A DNA stretch of 64,000 bases from JAFECT01 sp036501825 (GTDB lineage: Bacteria; Pseudomonadota; Alphaproteobacteria; Caulobacterales; Caulobacteraceae): NCBI GenBank assembly GCA_036501825.1, contig DASXZP010000023.1, positions 1 to 64,000 on the forward strand, written 5' to 3'. This document shows positions 26,627-35,176 of the stretch, one piece after another. The translations under genes and the position numbers were made by a program. The notes beneath the pieces were generated by a model. The model did not search any database. It was not told the origin of the DNA and was given only the letters and a program-made list of their open reading frames with translations. How positions within the stretch are numbered: position 1 is the stretch's first letter; every line of letters begins with the position of its first letter.

Positions 26627-28177
26627 GTGAGCAACGCCTTCCGCAACCCCCGCCTCCTGATGCCCGACTTCTGGGCGTCGAACGGCCGCTGGCGCTCGGC
26701 CCAGGTCGCGGTGGAGAGCGAAACCGCGCGCCTGACCTGGGGCGAGCTCACCGCGCGGATGAACCAGGTGGGCCGCGGCCTGGGGGCGCTCGGCCTTCAG
26801 CCCGGCGCGCGGGTGGGCCTGCTGATGGCCAACGACGTCGCCTATGTGGAGGCCCTGATGGGGGTGATGGCGGGCGGCTTCGTCGCCGTGCCCCTGAACC
26901 CGGGCGTCACCGAGGCCGCGATCGCGGTCATGCTGGCCGACGCGGAAGTGAGCGCGGTGATCGTGACGGTGGATCACGCCCAGCGCATCACGCCGCCGTC
27001 GTCGCTGATCGACGGCGCGCTGCTGTGCGCGGAGGGCGACGCCCCCGGCTGGCGCCGCTATGAAGACTGGCGCGACGAACAGTCCCCCGAGCCGCTCGAC
27101 GTCGTGATCGAGCCCGGGATGCTTTGCAACATCATCTATTCCAGCGGCACCACCGGCGCGCCGAAAGGCATCGTCCACACCCACGGCCAACGGCTCGCCT
27201 TCACCGAAGGAACCGCCCAGAGCCTGCGCTACCACGGCGGTTGCGTGACGCTGATTATCACCGGCCTCCATTCGAACATAACCTGGGTGTCGCTGCTGGC
27301 GACCCTGTTGATAGGCGGCGTCCTGGTCGTTCGACGGGGATTCAAGCCGGACGAGGTCATGCCGCTGATCGAACGCTTCGGCATAACCAATTTCTCGGCG
27401 GTGCCGATGCAGTTCCAGCGGGTCTTGGAGGCCGGCGGCTTCGACCGCCACGACATCGCTTCGATCCGCGCGGTGATGTGCTGCGGCTCTCCCCTGCCCG
27501 AACAGATCAAACGCGCCTGGATCGCGCTGTTGCCGCACGGCTTCATCGAACTGTTCGGCTCGACCGAAGGCGTCGCCACCACCCTCGAGCCGGAAGAAGC
27601 GCCCGGCAAGATGCGCTCGGTCGGCCTCCCCGCGCCGGGGTCCGACATCGTGATCCTCGGAAACGACGACAAGCCGGTCGCCGCGGGCGTTGCGGGCGAG
27701 ATCGCAGGCCGCACGCGCTGGATGATGGACGGCTATTGGCGCCGGCCCGACGCCACCGCCGAAGCGACCTGGATCGACGCCCACGGCACGCCGTGGCTGC
27801 GCACGGGCGACATCGGACGGCTGGACGAAGACGGTTACCTGTATGTGTTCGACCGCAAGAAGGACATGATCGTCTCGGGAGGCCAGAACGTCTTCCCCGC
27901 CGACATCGAAACCGTGATGGCCGACCATCCACAGGTGTTCGAGTGCGCCGTGATCGGCGTGCCGGACCCGAAATGGGGCGAGACCCCGCTCGCCGTCGTC
28001 ACCCCGCGCGGAGACGACGCAGACGCGGACGAGATGCTGCAGTGGACCAACGCGCGGGTCGGCAAGTTCCAACGCGTCTCACGCGTGGTGTTCCTCGAGG
28101 ACCTGCCGCGCAACGCCGCCGGCAAGGTGCTGAAGCGCGAACTGCGCGAACGCCTGTCGAGCGTGAAACCTGACTAG
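26627..28177 (+). CDS. Acyl-CoA synthetase (class I adenylate-forming enzyme)
   Basis: 516 residues from a GTG at 26627 with AGAGAGG six nt upstream. AMP-binding P-loop YSSGTTGAPKGIVHTHG, ELFGSTEG, TGDIGRLDEDGYLYVFDRKK, SGGQNVFPADIE, and catalytic Lys in NAAGKVLKREL are all present. The family activates a carboxylic acid to its CoA thioester via an acyl-AMP; the substrate may be a fatty or aryl acid. Together with the hydrolase, MFS carrier and TonB receptor it suggests a small uptake-and-activation pathway. The stop shares CTAG with the stop of the convergent cupredoxin gene. Confidence 0.92.
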   Translation: MSNAFRNPRLLMPDFWASNGRWRSAQVAVESETARLTWGELTARMNQVGRGLGALGLQPGARVGLLMANDVAYVEALMGVMAGGFVAVPLNPGVTEAAIAVMLADAEVSAVIVTVDHAQRITPPSSLIDGALLCAEGDAPGWRRYEDWRDEQSPEPLDVVIEPGMLCNIIYSSGTTGAPKGIVHTHGQRLAFTEGTAQSLRYHGGCVTLIITGLHSNITWVSLLATLLIGGVLVVRRGFKPDEVMPLIERFGITNFSAVPMQFQRVLEAGGFDRHDIASIRAVMCCGSPLPEQIKRAWIALLPHGFIELFGSTEGVATTLEPEEAPGKMRSVGLPAPGSDIVILGNDDKPVAAGVAGEIAGRTRWMMDGYWRRPDATAEATWIDAHGTPWLRTGDIGRLDEDGYLYVFDRKKDMIVSGGQNVFPADIETVMADHPQVFECAVIGVPDPKWGETPLAVVTPRGDDADADEMLQWTNARVGKFQRVSRVVFLEDLPRNAAGKVLKRELRERLSSVKPD

Positions 28178-28518
28178 GGATTGACCAGGATCTGCTGGGT
28201 CATGGTCGGGTGGTACTTGCACACGACCTGGAGGTTGCCGGGCTTGGTGAGTTTATAGGACCCGCTCTGACCCACGTCGATATCGACGTCGAAGCTGCCA
28301 TCCTTGGCGGTGGCGCTGTGGCGGAAGATGTCCTTGTTCACCCACTGGACCGTGTCGCCGACGTTTGCGGTCAGGGTCTTGGGCGAGAAATCCATGTTGG
28401 TCATGGTGACCACATAGGTCTTGGGCGCCGGGTGGCTGGGGGCGCTGCAAGCCGCCAGCGCCCCCGAACCGATCACCGCGACGACGGCCGCAAGGCCGCG
28501 CAGGTTAGTGAAGCTCAT
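28174..28518 (-). CDS. Cupredoxin-domain lipoprotein (plastocyanin/amicyanin-like)
   Basis: 114 residues. Lipoprotein signal with lipobox LAAC (Cys24), then a blue-copper fold: 'MDFSPKTLTANVGDTVQW', copper ligands His67 (FRHSAT), Cys100, His103 and Met106 (CKYHPTM). It would bind one type-1 copper at the periplasmic face of a membrane and carry electrons. It overlaps the DUF4142 gene upstream by 14 nt (28505-28518), so it is co-translated with it, a pairing I recall from other proteobacteria. The 3' end overlaps the convergent synthetase by four bases. Confidence 0.9.
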   Translation of the reverse strand: MSFTNLRGLAAVVAVIGSGALAACSAPSHPAPKTYVVTMTNMDFSPKTLTANVGDTVQWVNKDIFRHSATAKDGSFDVDIDVGQSGSYKLTKPGNLQVVCKYHPTMTQQILVNP

Positions 28519-29026
28519 GCGCCAGGTGCTCGGCGTGTTCCTGGTGCGATTGGAACAGCTTCAGGCCGGTCTCGAGCAGGCTCTTCAGTTCGGCGTTGTG
28601 CGCCGAGGGAATCAGCACCGTTTCGAGCGCGCCGTTGACGGTCTTGTGGTAGGCGACTTCATTGGCCGCATACTCGCGGTCGAAGGCCTTGCCGCTCAGC
28701 TTTTCGAGCTTGGCGTATTCGGCGTCGGCGCCCTTCATCAGCGACTGGCTGGTGGCGTTGTCCTGCGGCGTCACCTTCAGTTTGGCGACCAGGGCCAGGG
28801 CCTGCTTGTCGACCGCCTCGTGGTCACGCACCATTTCCTGGGCGAAGGCGAGCACTTCCTTGTTGTGCGACTTCTTCAGCGCCAGCTTGCCGGCCTTGAT
28901 GTCGATCACGCCCGCGGTGTGGGCGATATGGGCGATCTGGGGGTCGGTCGGGCCGGCGGCGGCCCAGGCCACGCCCGCCACGGCAATCAGAGCGCACGAG
29001 GCGGCGGCCAGCATAATCTTCTTCAT
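28505..29026 (-). CDS. DUF4142 secreted protein
   Basis: 173 residues. Signal peptide MKKIMLAAASCALIAVAGVAWA, then an all-helical, His-rich domain: 'AQEMVRDHEAVDKQALAL', 'LSGKAFDREYAANEVAYHK', C-terminal SHQEHAEHLAHELH. This is the DUF4142 family, a ferritin-like four-helix bundle by fold prediction, periplasmic and of unknown function; the His/Glu pairs could bind metal. Gene order with a copper protein directly downstream supports a metal- or stress-linked role. ATG at 29026, preceded by GGAGAG. Confidence 0.88.
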   Translation of the reverse strand: MKKIMLAAASCALIAVAGVAWAAAGPTDPQIAHIAHTAGVIDIKAGKLALKKSHNKEVLAFAQEMVRDHEAVDKQALALVAKLKVTPQDNATSQSLMKGADAEYAKLEKLSGKAFDREYAANEVAYHKTVNGALETVLIPSAHNAELKSLLETGLKLFQSHQEHAEHLAHELH

Positions 29027-29130
29027 GGTTCTCTCCTGCCCATCGGCGCTAGTCCGCCGAGTCGGGGCGTTCGATGCATTCCCAGCGGCAGAGGTTCCCG
29101 GCCGGCGTCGCCCGGCCCTAGGATGGGGAC

Positions 29131-29436
29131 ATGAGCCGTCAAAGCCTCGCCCTGCTGTTGCTTGCGTCCCTCTTGGCCGGGCCGGCCCTCGCCTGCCCCG
29201 CCCGCAACCCGGCGGGCGACGAAAAGACGGTGCGCGCCCTCGAAACCCAGTGGATCGGCAGCCATGACCGGGCGACGCTGGACCGGATCCTGGCGGACGA
29301 CTTTCGCCACCCGGTGTTCACCGGCGACGTCCTGAGCAAGCGTCAGCATATCGACTGGGCAGTCGCCCATCCCGCATCCCGCTGGCAGGCGGTCAGCGCG
29401 CAGGAAACCGACATACGGCCCGCGCCGCCAAAATAA
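29131..29436 (+). CDS. Short SnoaL/NTF2-like secreted protein, probably truncated
   Basis: 101 residues. Signal peptide SRQSLALLLLASLLAGPALA, then a typical NTF2-fold first half: 'RALETQWIGSHDRATLDRILADD' and HPVFTGDVLSKRQHIDWAV. Relatives normally run 40-50 residues more, with the beta strands that close the cone. Here the frame ends soon after at TAA in 'TDIRPAPPK', which has no family character. Either a small deletion has cut the gene or it is a minimal form. Divergent from DUF4142. The next 193 nt hold no gene, only a small CCTCGC..GCGAGG hairpin at 29465-29490. Confidence 0.6.
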   Translation: MSRQSLALLLLASLLAGPALACPARNPAGDEKTVRALETQWIGSHDRATLDRILADDFRHPVFTGDVLSKRQHIDWAVAHPASRWQAVSAQETDIRPAPPK

Positions 29437-29629
29437 GCTTGGCCGTACGGAACTCGCGTTCCTCCCTCGCGTTTCGCGCTTAGGGCGAGGTGTGGGGAGC
29501 GGTGAGACCAGGTCTTCAACAGGCAGTGAAATAACCGGCTGCGTACCGTCCGGTTCGATCACCGCATCCGTTGCAGGCCTTGCTCGCGCCCCTGGACTCG
29601 CCAGTCGTCACTGACTCTCGGGGAGTCCC

Positions 29630-32600
29630 ATGAACGCGCCCGCTCGCACCGCCAAGGCCAAGACCAAGGCCGCTGAATTCGATAACCGGCAACTGCTCAC
29701 CGCGTTGCGCGCCTTCAGGCGCGGCGACTTTTCGGTGCGCCTGCCGCGCGACCTGACCGGGGTGGACGGCGACATCGCCGAAGCCTTCAACGAGGTCGTC
29801 GAACTGAACGACCGCATGACCAAGGAGTTCGAGCGCCTCGGCGAGATCGTGGGCCGCCAGGGCAAGATTAACCACCGCGCCCGCCTGCCCGGCTCGACCG
29901 GATCATGGGCCGCCAGCGTGGACGCGGTGAACACCCTGATCGCCGACATGGTGCACCCGACCGCGGAAATGGCGCGCGTGATCGGCGCCGTGGCCAAGGG
30001 CGACCTGTCGCAGACTATGGACCTGGAAAACGAAGAGCGCCCGCTGCGCGGCGAGTTCCTGCGCATCGGGCGGGTGGTGAACACCATGGTGGGCCAGCTC
30101 GGCTCGTTCGCTTCGGAAGTGACGCGCGTGGCGCGCGAAGTGGGCACCGAAGGCAAGCTCGGCGGCCAGGCCCAGGTGAAGGGCGTCGCCGGGACCTGGA
30201 AGGACTTGACTGACAACGTGAACGGCATGGCGGCGAACCTGACCGGTCAGGTGCGTAACATCGCCGAAGTGACCACCGCCGTCGCCATGGGCGACTTGTC
30301 CAAGAAGATCACCGTGGACGTGAAGGGCGAGGTGCTCGAGCTGAAGAACACCATCAACACCATGGTGGACCAGCTGAACTCGTTCGCCTCGGAAGTGACC
30401 CGCGTGGCGCGGGAAGTGGGTACGGAAGGCAAGCTCGGCGGCCAGGCCCAGGTGAAGGGCGTGACCGGGGCGTGGAAGGACCTCACCGACAACGTGAACC
30501 TGATGGCCGCCAACCTGACCGGCCAGGTGCGGAACATCGCCGAAGTGACCACCGCGGTGGCCAAGGGCGACTTGTCGAAAAAGATCACCGTGGACGTGAA
30601 GGGGGAAATCCTCGAACTGAAATCCACCATCAACACCATGGTGGACCAGCTGAACGCCTTCGCCTCGGAAGTGACCCGGGTGGCCCGCGAAGTGGGCACC
30701 GAAGGCAAACTCGGCGGTCAGGCGCGGGTGGAAGGCGTCGGCGGTACGTGGAAAGACCTCACGGACAACGTGAACTTCATGGCCGCGAACCTGACCGGCC
30801 AGGTGCGTAACATCGCCGAAGTGACCACCGCCGTCGCCATGGGCGACCTGTCGAAGAAGATCACGGTGGACGTGCGCGGGGAAATTCTCGAACTGAAGAA
30901 CACCATCAACACCATGGTGGACCAGCTCGGCTCCTTCGCGTCGGAAGTGACGCGGGTGGCGCGCGAAGTGGGCACCGAAGGCAAGCTCGGCGGCCAGGCC
31001 CAGGTGAAGGGCGTCGCCGGCACCTGGAAGGACCTCACCGACAACGTGAACTTCATGGCCGCGAACCTGACCGGCCAGGTGCGAAACATCGCCGAAGTGA
31101 CCACCGCCGTCGCCATGGGCGACTTGTCGAAAAAGATCACCGTGGACGTGAAGGGGGAAATTCTCGAGCTGAAGAACACCATCAACACCATGGTGGACCA
31201 GCTCAACTCCTTCGCCTCGGAAGTGACGCGTATCGCCCGCGAAGTGGGCACCGAAGGCAAGCTCGGCGGTCAGGCCCAGGTGAAGGGCGTCGCCGGCGCC
31301 TGGAAGGACCTCACCGACAACGTGAACCTGATGGCGGCGAACCTGACCGGTCAGGTGCGCAACATCGCCGAGGTGACCACCGCGGTGGCCATGGGCGACC
31401 TCAGCAAGACCATCACCGTGGACGTACGCGGCGAAATCCTCGAACTGAAGAACACCATCAACACCATGGTGGACCAGCTGAACGCCTTCGCCTCGGAAGT
31501 GACCCGCGTGGCCCGCGAAGTCGGCACCGAGGGCAAGCTCGGCGGCCAGGCCCAGGTGAAGGGCGTCGCCGGCACCTGGAAGGACTTGACCGATAACGTG
31601 AACGGCATGGCCGCCAACCTCACCGGTCAGGTGCGTAACATCGCCGAAGTGACCACCGCCGTGGCCAAGGGCGACTTGTCGAAAAAGATCACCGTGGAAG
31701 TGAAGGGCGAAATCCTCGAACTGAAATCCACCATCAACACCATGGTGGACCAGCTGAACGCCTTCGCCTCGGAAGTGACGCGGGTTGCGCGCGAAGTCGG
31801 CACCGAAGGCAAGCTCGGCGGACAGGCGCGGGTGGAAGGCGTCGCCGGCACCTGGAAGGACTTGACCGACAACGTGAACATGATGGCCGGCAACCTGACC
31901 GCCCAGGTGCGCGGCATCGCCGAGGTGGTGACCGCGGTGGCCCAGGGCAACCTGAAGCGCAAGTTGACCGTGGACGCGAAGGGCGAAATCGCGTCGCTCG
32001 CCGACACCATCAACGGCATGATCGAGACGCTCGCGACCTTCGCCGACCAGGTGACCAACGTGGCCCGCGAAGTGGGCGTCGAAGGCAAGCTCGGCGGCCA
32101 GGCCAAGGTGCCCGGCGCCGCCGGTCTGTGGCGCGATTTGACCGACAACGTGAACGAACTGGCCGCCAACCTGACCAACCAGGTGCGCGCCATCGCCGAG
32201 GTGGCGACCGCGGTGACCAAGGGCGACCTGACGCGGTCGATCACCGTGAATGCGCTGGGCGAACTGGAAGAGCTGAAGGACAACATCAACGAAATGATCC
32301 GCAACTTGAAGGATCAGACGTTGAAGAACACCGAGCAGGACTGGCTGAAGACCAACCTGGCGCGGTTCACCCGCATGCTGCAGGGCGAACGCGACCTGTC
32401 GACGGTGTCGAACCTGGTGCTGTCGGAACTGGCGCCCCTGATCAACGCCCAGCACGCGGTGTTCTACGTGACCGACGTGGACGAGGACGATCAGCCGGTG
32501 ATGAACCTGGCCTCGGCCTACGCCTTCAATAACAGGAAGCATGTCTCCAATCAGTTCAAACTGCGCGAAGGCCTGATCGGCCAGTGCGCCTATGAAAAGT

Positions 32601-35176
32601 CGCGCATCCTCTTGACCAACGTGCCGCACAACTATGTGCAGATCTCGTCTGGCCTGGGCGAAGCGGCGCCCTTGAACATCATCGTGCTGCCTGCGCTGTT
32701 CGAAGGCGAGGTGAAGGCGGTGATCGAGCTGGCAACCTTCGGCGAGTTCAACGAGACGCAACAGGCCTTCCTCGACCAGTTGATGGAATCGGTGGGCATC
32801 GTGCTCAACACCATCGCCGCCAACATGCGGACCGAAGGCCTGTTGAAGCAGTCGCAGTTGCTGACCTCGGAACTGCAGGCCCAGCAGGACGAGCTGAAGA
32901 CCACCAACGACCGCCTGGAACAGCAGGCTGCGTCGCTGCGTCAATCGGAAGAACTGCTGCGCACCAAGCAGGACGAACTGCAGACCACCAACGCCGAGCT
33001 GGAGGAGAAGGCGCAACTGCTCTCCGCCCAGAACGCCCAGGTGGAAGCCAAGAACTTCGAAGTGGAACAAGCCAAGATCGCCCTGGAAGAAAAGGCCGAA
33101 CAGCTGGCTCTGACGTCGAAGTACAAGTCCGAGTTCCTGGCCAATATGAGCCACGAGCTGCGCACGCCCCTGAACTCGCTGCTCATCCTCTCTAAACTGC
33201 TCAGCGACAACGCCCAGGGCAACCTGACCGACAAGCAGGTGGAGTTCGCCAAGAACATCCATGACGCGGGCGCGGACCTGCTGGTGCTGATCAACGACAT
33301 CCTCGACCTGTCGAAGATCGAAAGCGGCACCGTCACCCTCGACGTCGCGGAAATGCCCTTCTCGTCCCTGCGCGACCAGATGGACCGCACCTTCGCCCAA
33401 CTGGCCCAGGACAAGAAGATCGCCTTCGCCATCGACGTGGGCGCCGACCTTCCGCGCTCGATGTACACCGACGACAAGCGCCTGCAGCAGATCATCAAGA
33501 ACCTGCTGTCCAACGCCTTCAAGTTCACCGAGCAGGGCCATGTGCGCCTGGTGGTTGAACGCGCCAAGGCGGGCTGGAACCTCGGCAACGAGCATCTGAA
33601 CCGCTCGGGCCAGGTGCTGGCCTTCCGCGTCGAAGACACCGGCATCGGCATCCCCGAGGAGAAGCAGCGCATCATCTTCGAGGCCTTCCAGCAGGCCGAC
33701 GGCACCACCAGCCGCAAGTACGGCGGCACGGGCCTCGGTCTTTCGATCAGCCGCGAAATCACCCGCCTGCTGGGCGGCGAACTCAGCGTCGAATCGACCC
33801 CGGGCGTGGGCTCGGTGTTCACCCTCTACGTGCCGCTGAACTTCAGCCCGGCGGTGCAGTCGACGCCGGCCTCGCGCGTCCCCGGGGCGCCGATGCCAAG
33901 GCCGCAGATTACCTACACCGAGAGCGAAACCATCCGCGAAGCCATCGAGGACGACCGTGACGCGGTCGAACCCGGCGACGGCGTGGTGCTGATCGTCGAG
34001 GACGACCCGCGGTTCGCCGCCATCCTGTTGTCGCTGGTGCGCGAGACCGGCTTCAAGGGCGTGGTCACCGCCGAAGGCGCTGCGGCGCCGGCGCTGGCGC
34101 GACGGTTCGGACCCGACGCGATCATGCTCGACATCGGCCTGCCCGACATGGACGGCCTGGCCCTGCTCGACATGCTGAAGCACGCGCCGGCCACGCGGCA
34201 CATTCCCGTGCACGTGATCTCCGCCGACGACCAGCGGGGCCTGGGCCTGTCGATGGGCGCCTTCGGCTTTACCCACAAGCCGGTGGAGCGCGAGGTGGTG
34301 GTCTCGACCCTGGCCGGGGTGAAGGACTTCGTCGACAAGCCCGATCGCCGCATCGCCCTGATCGGCGCCGACGGCGACGCCGCCGAGGTGCTGCGTCAGA
34401 GCTTCGACCATGTCGATATCGAGACCGACCTCGCCGGCGTGCTCGACCGCCCGCAAGGGGAGCGGCCCGACGTGCTGGTCGTGGAGTCCGCGGCCCTGCC
34501 GGTGAACGATCTGGTCGAGCTGCTCAAACGGCCCGACCACGCCGCCGACCCGCTGGTAGTCTATCTGCTGGACGAGCTGGAAAGCGGCGACGAGCGCCAG
34601 CTCAGACTCGCGGTGTTCGGCGGCCTGATCCGGCTGGCCCGCACACCGGAGCAACTCATCGATCAGGTCTCGCTGTTGCTACACGAGCCGATCGACAGCC
34701 TGTCCGCGCCCACCCGCGCCAAGCTGAGCCAGAGCCGCATGGCCGACCCGCTGCTGGCCGGACGCCGCGTCCTGGTGATCGACGACGACATCCGCAACAT
34801 CTTTTCCCTCGCCAGCGCGTTGGAAGAATACGGCGTTGAGCTGGAATACGCCGAGAGCGGCCGCGCCGGTCTCGACACCCTGTCACGCGAAGAGATGGAC
34901 GTTGTGCTGGTCGACATCATGATGCCGGACATGGACGGCTATGAGACGATCCGCGAGATCCGCTCCAAGGCCGCCTATGCGGACCTGCCGGTGATCGCGG
35001 TCACCGCCAAGGCGATGAAGGGCGACCGTCAGAAGTGCATCCAGGCCGGCGCCTCGGACTATGTGTCCAAGCCGGTGGACATCGACTATCTGGTGTCGGT
35101 GCTTCGGGTGTCGCTGCAGCGGGCCGACGCGCACAAGCTGGGCGTCAACGGCGTGATGACGGCGTCACACGGATGA
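29630..35176 (+). CDS. Giant soluble hybrid histidine kinase with eight-fold HAMP array
   Basis: 1848 residues, no membrane helix. Residues 60-155 hold a first divergent HAMP; 156-891 are eight 92-residue HAMP units; GAF about 920-1075; coiled coil 1075-1165; HisKA with His1175 (MSHELRTPLN); HATPase with Asn1295 and DTGIGIP, GGTGLGLSI. Then receiver 1 (Asp1501 in MLDIGLPDMDG), a degenerate receiver about 1570-1690 with Glu in place of Asp (VLVVESAALP), and receiver 3 (Asp1762 in VDIMMPDMDG, Lys in VSKPVD). The plan resembles fungal group III kinases (Nik1/Os-1), where the HAMP chain itself senses osmotic state. Its stop overlaps the next start (ATGA at 35173). Confidence 0.93.
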   Translation: MNAPARTAKAKTKAAEFDNRQLLTALRAFRRGDFSVRLPRDLTGVDGDIAEAFNEVVELNDRMTKEFERLGEIVGRQGKINHRARLPGSTGSWAASVDAVNTLIADMVHPTAEMARVIGAVAKGDLSQTMDLENEERPLRGEFLRIGRVVNTMVGQLGSFASEVTRVAREVGTEGKLGGQAQVKGVAGTWKDLTDNVNGMAANLTGQVRNIAEVTTAVAMGDLSKKITVDVKGEVLELKNTINTMVDQLNSFASEVTRVAREVGTEGKLGGQAQVKGVTGAWKDLTDNVNLMAANLTGQVRNIAEVTTAVAKGDLSKKITVDVKGEILELKSTINTMVDQLNAFASEVTRVAREVGTEGKLGGQARVEGVGGTWKDLTDNVNFMAANLTGQVRNIAEVTTAVAMGDLSKKITVDVRGEILELKNTINTMVDQLGSFASEVTRVAREVGTEGKLGGQAQVKGVAGTWKDLTDNVNFMAANLTGQVRNIAEVTTAVAMGDLSKKITVDVKGEILELKNTINTMVDQLNSFASEVTRIAREVGTEGKLGGQAQVKGVAGAWKDLTDNVNLMAANLTGQVRNIAEVTTAVAMGDLSKTITVDVRGEILELKNTINTMVDQLNAFASEVTRVAREVGTEGKLGGQAQVKGVAGTWKDLTDNVNGMAANLTGQVRNIAEVTTAVAKGDLSKKITVEVKGEILELKSTINTMVDQLNAFASEVTRVAREVGTEGKLGGQARVEGVAGTWKDLTDNVNMMAGNLTAQVRGIAEVVTAVAQGNLKRKLTVDAKGEIASLADTINGMIETLATFADQVTNVAREVGVEGKLGGQAKVPGAAGLWRDLTDNVNELAANLTNQVRAIAEVATAVTKGDLTRSITVNALGELEELKDNINEMIRNLKDQTLKNTEQDWLKTNLARFTRMLQGERDLSTVSNLVLSELAPLINAQHAVFYVTDVDEDDQPVMNLASAYAFNNRKHVSNQFKLREGLIGQCAYEKSRILLTNVPHNYVQISSGLGEAAPLNIIVLPALFEGEVKAVIELATFGEFNETQQAFLDQLMESVGIVLNTIAANMRTEGLLKQSQLLTSELQAQQDELKTTNDRLEQQAASLRQSEELLRTKQDELQTTNAELEEKAQLLSAQNAQVEAKNFEVEQAKIALEEKAEQLALTSKYKSEFLANMSHELRTPLNSLLILSKLLSDNAQGNLTDKQVEFAKNIHDAGADLLVLINDILDLSKIESGTVTLDVAEMPFSSLRDQMDRTFAQLAQDKKIAFAIDVGADLPRSMYTDDKRLQQIIKNLLSNAFKFTEQGHVRLVVERAKAGWNLGNEHLNRSGQVLAFRVEDTGIGIPEEKQRIIFEAFQQADGTTSRKYGGTGLGLSISREITRLLGGELSVESTPGVGSVFTLYVPLNFSPAVQSTPASRVPGAPMPRPQITYTESETIREAIEDDRDAVEPGDGVVLIVEDDPRFAAILLSLVRETGFKGVVTAEGAAAPALARRFGPDAIMLDIGLPDMDGLALLDMLKHAPATRHIPVHVISADDQRGLGLSMGAFGFTHKPVEREVVVSTLAGVKDFVDKPDRRIALIGADGDAAEVLRQSFDHVDIETDLAGVLDRPQGERPDVLVVESAALPVNDLVELLKRPDHAADPLVVYLLDELESGDERQLRLAVFGGLIRLARTPEQLIDQVSLLLHEPIDSLSAPTRAKLSQSRMADPLLAGRRVLVIDDDIRNIFSLASALEEYGVELEYAESGRAGLDTLSREEMDVVLVDIMMPDMDGYETIREIRSKAAYADLPVIAVTAKAMKGDRQKCIQAGASDYVSKPVDIDYLVSVLRVSLQRADAHKLGVNGVMTASHG
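30095..32302 (+). repeat. Eight tandem 276-bp coding repeats (HAMP units)
   Basis: Units start at 30095, 30371, 30647, 30923, 31199, 31475, 31751 and 32027, exactly 276 nt (92 codons) each. Units 1-6 and the first half of 7 are nearly identical in DNA and protein (FASEVTRVAREVGTEGKLGG, LTGQVRNIAEVTTAVA); units 7 (second half) and 8 diverge. Variation is confined to a few positions (MGDLSKK/KGDLSKK, QVKGV/RVEGV, NG/NL/NF/NM before MAAN). Not a CRISPR or satellite: it is coding throughout. Confidence 0.95.

Noticed and set aside
30095..32302. CRISPR-like or satellite repeat
   Set aside because: Units are 276 nt, contiguous without spacers and encode HAMP domains in frame.
29903..34654. Very long open frame antisense to the giant kinase (more than 1500 codons)
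   Set aside because: His/Gln/Gly-rich text made by the complementary frame of a high-GC repetitive gene; no domain, and the + strand gene has complete kinase and receiver motifs.
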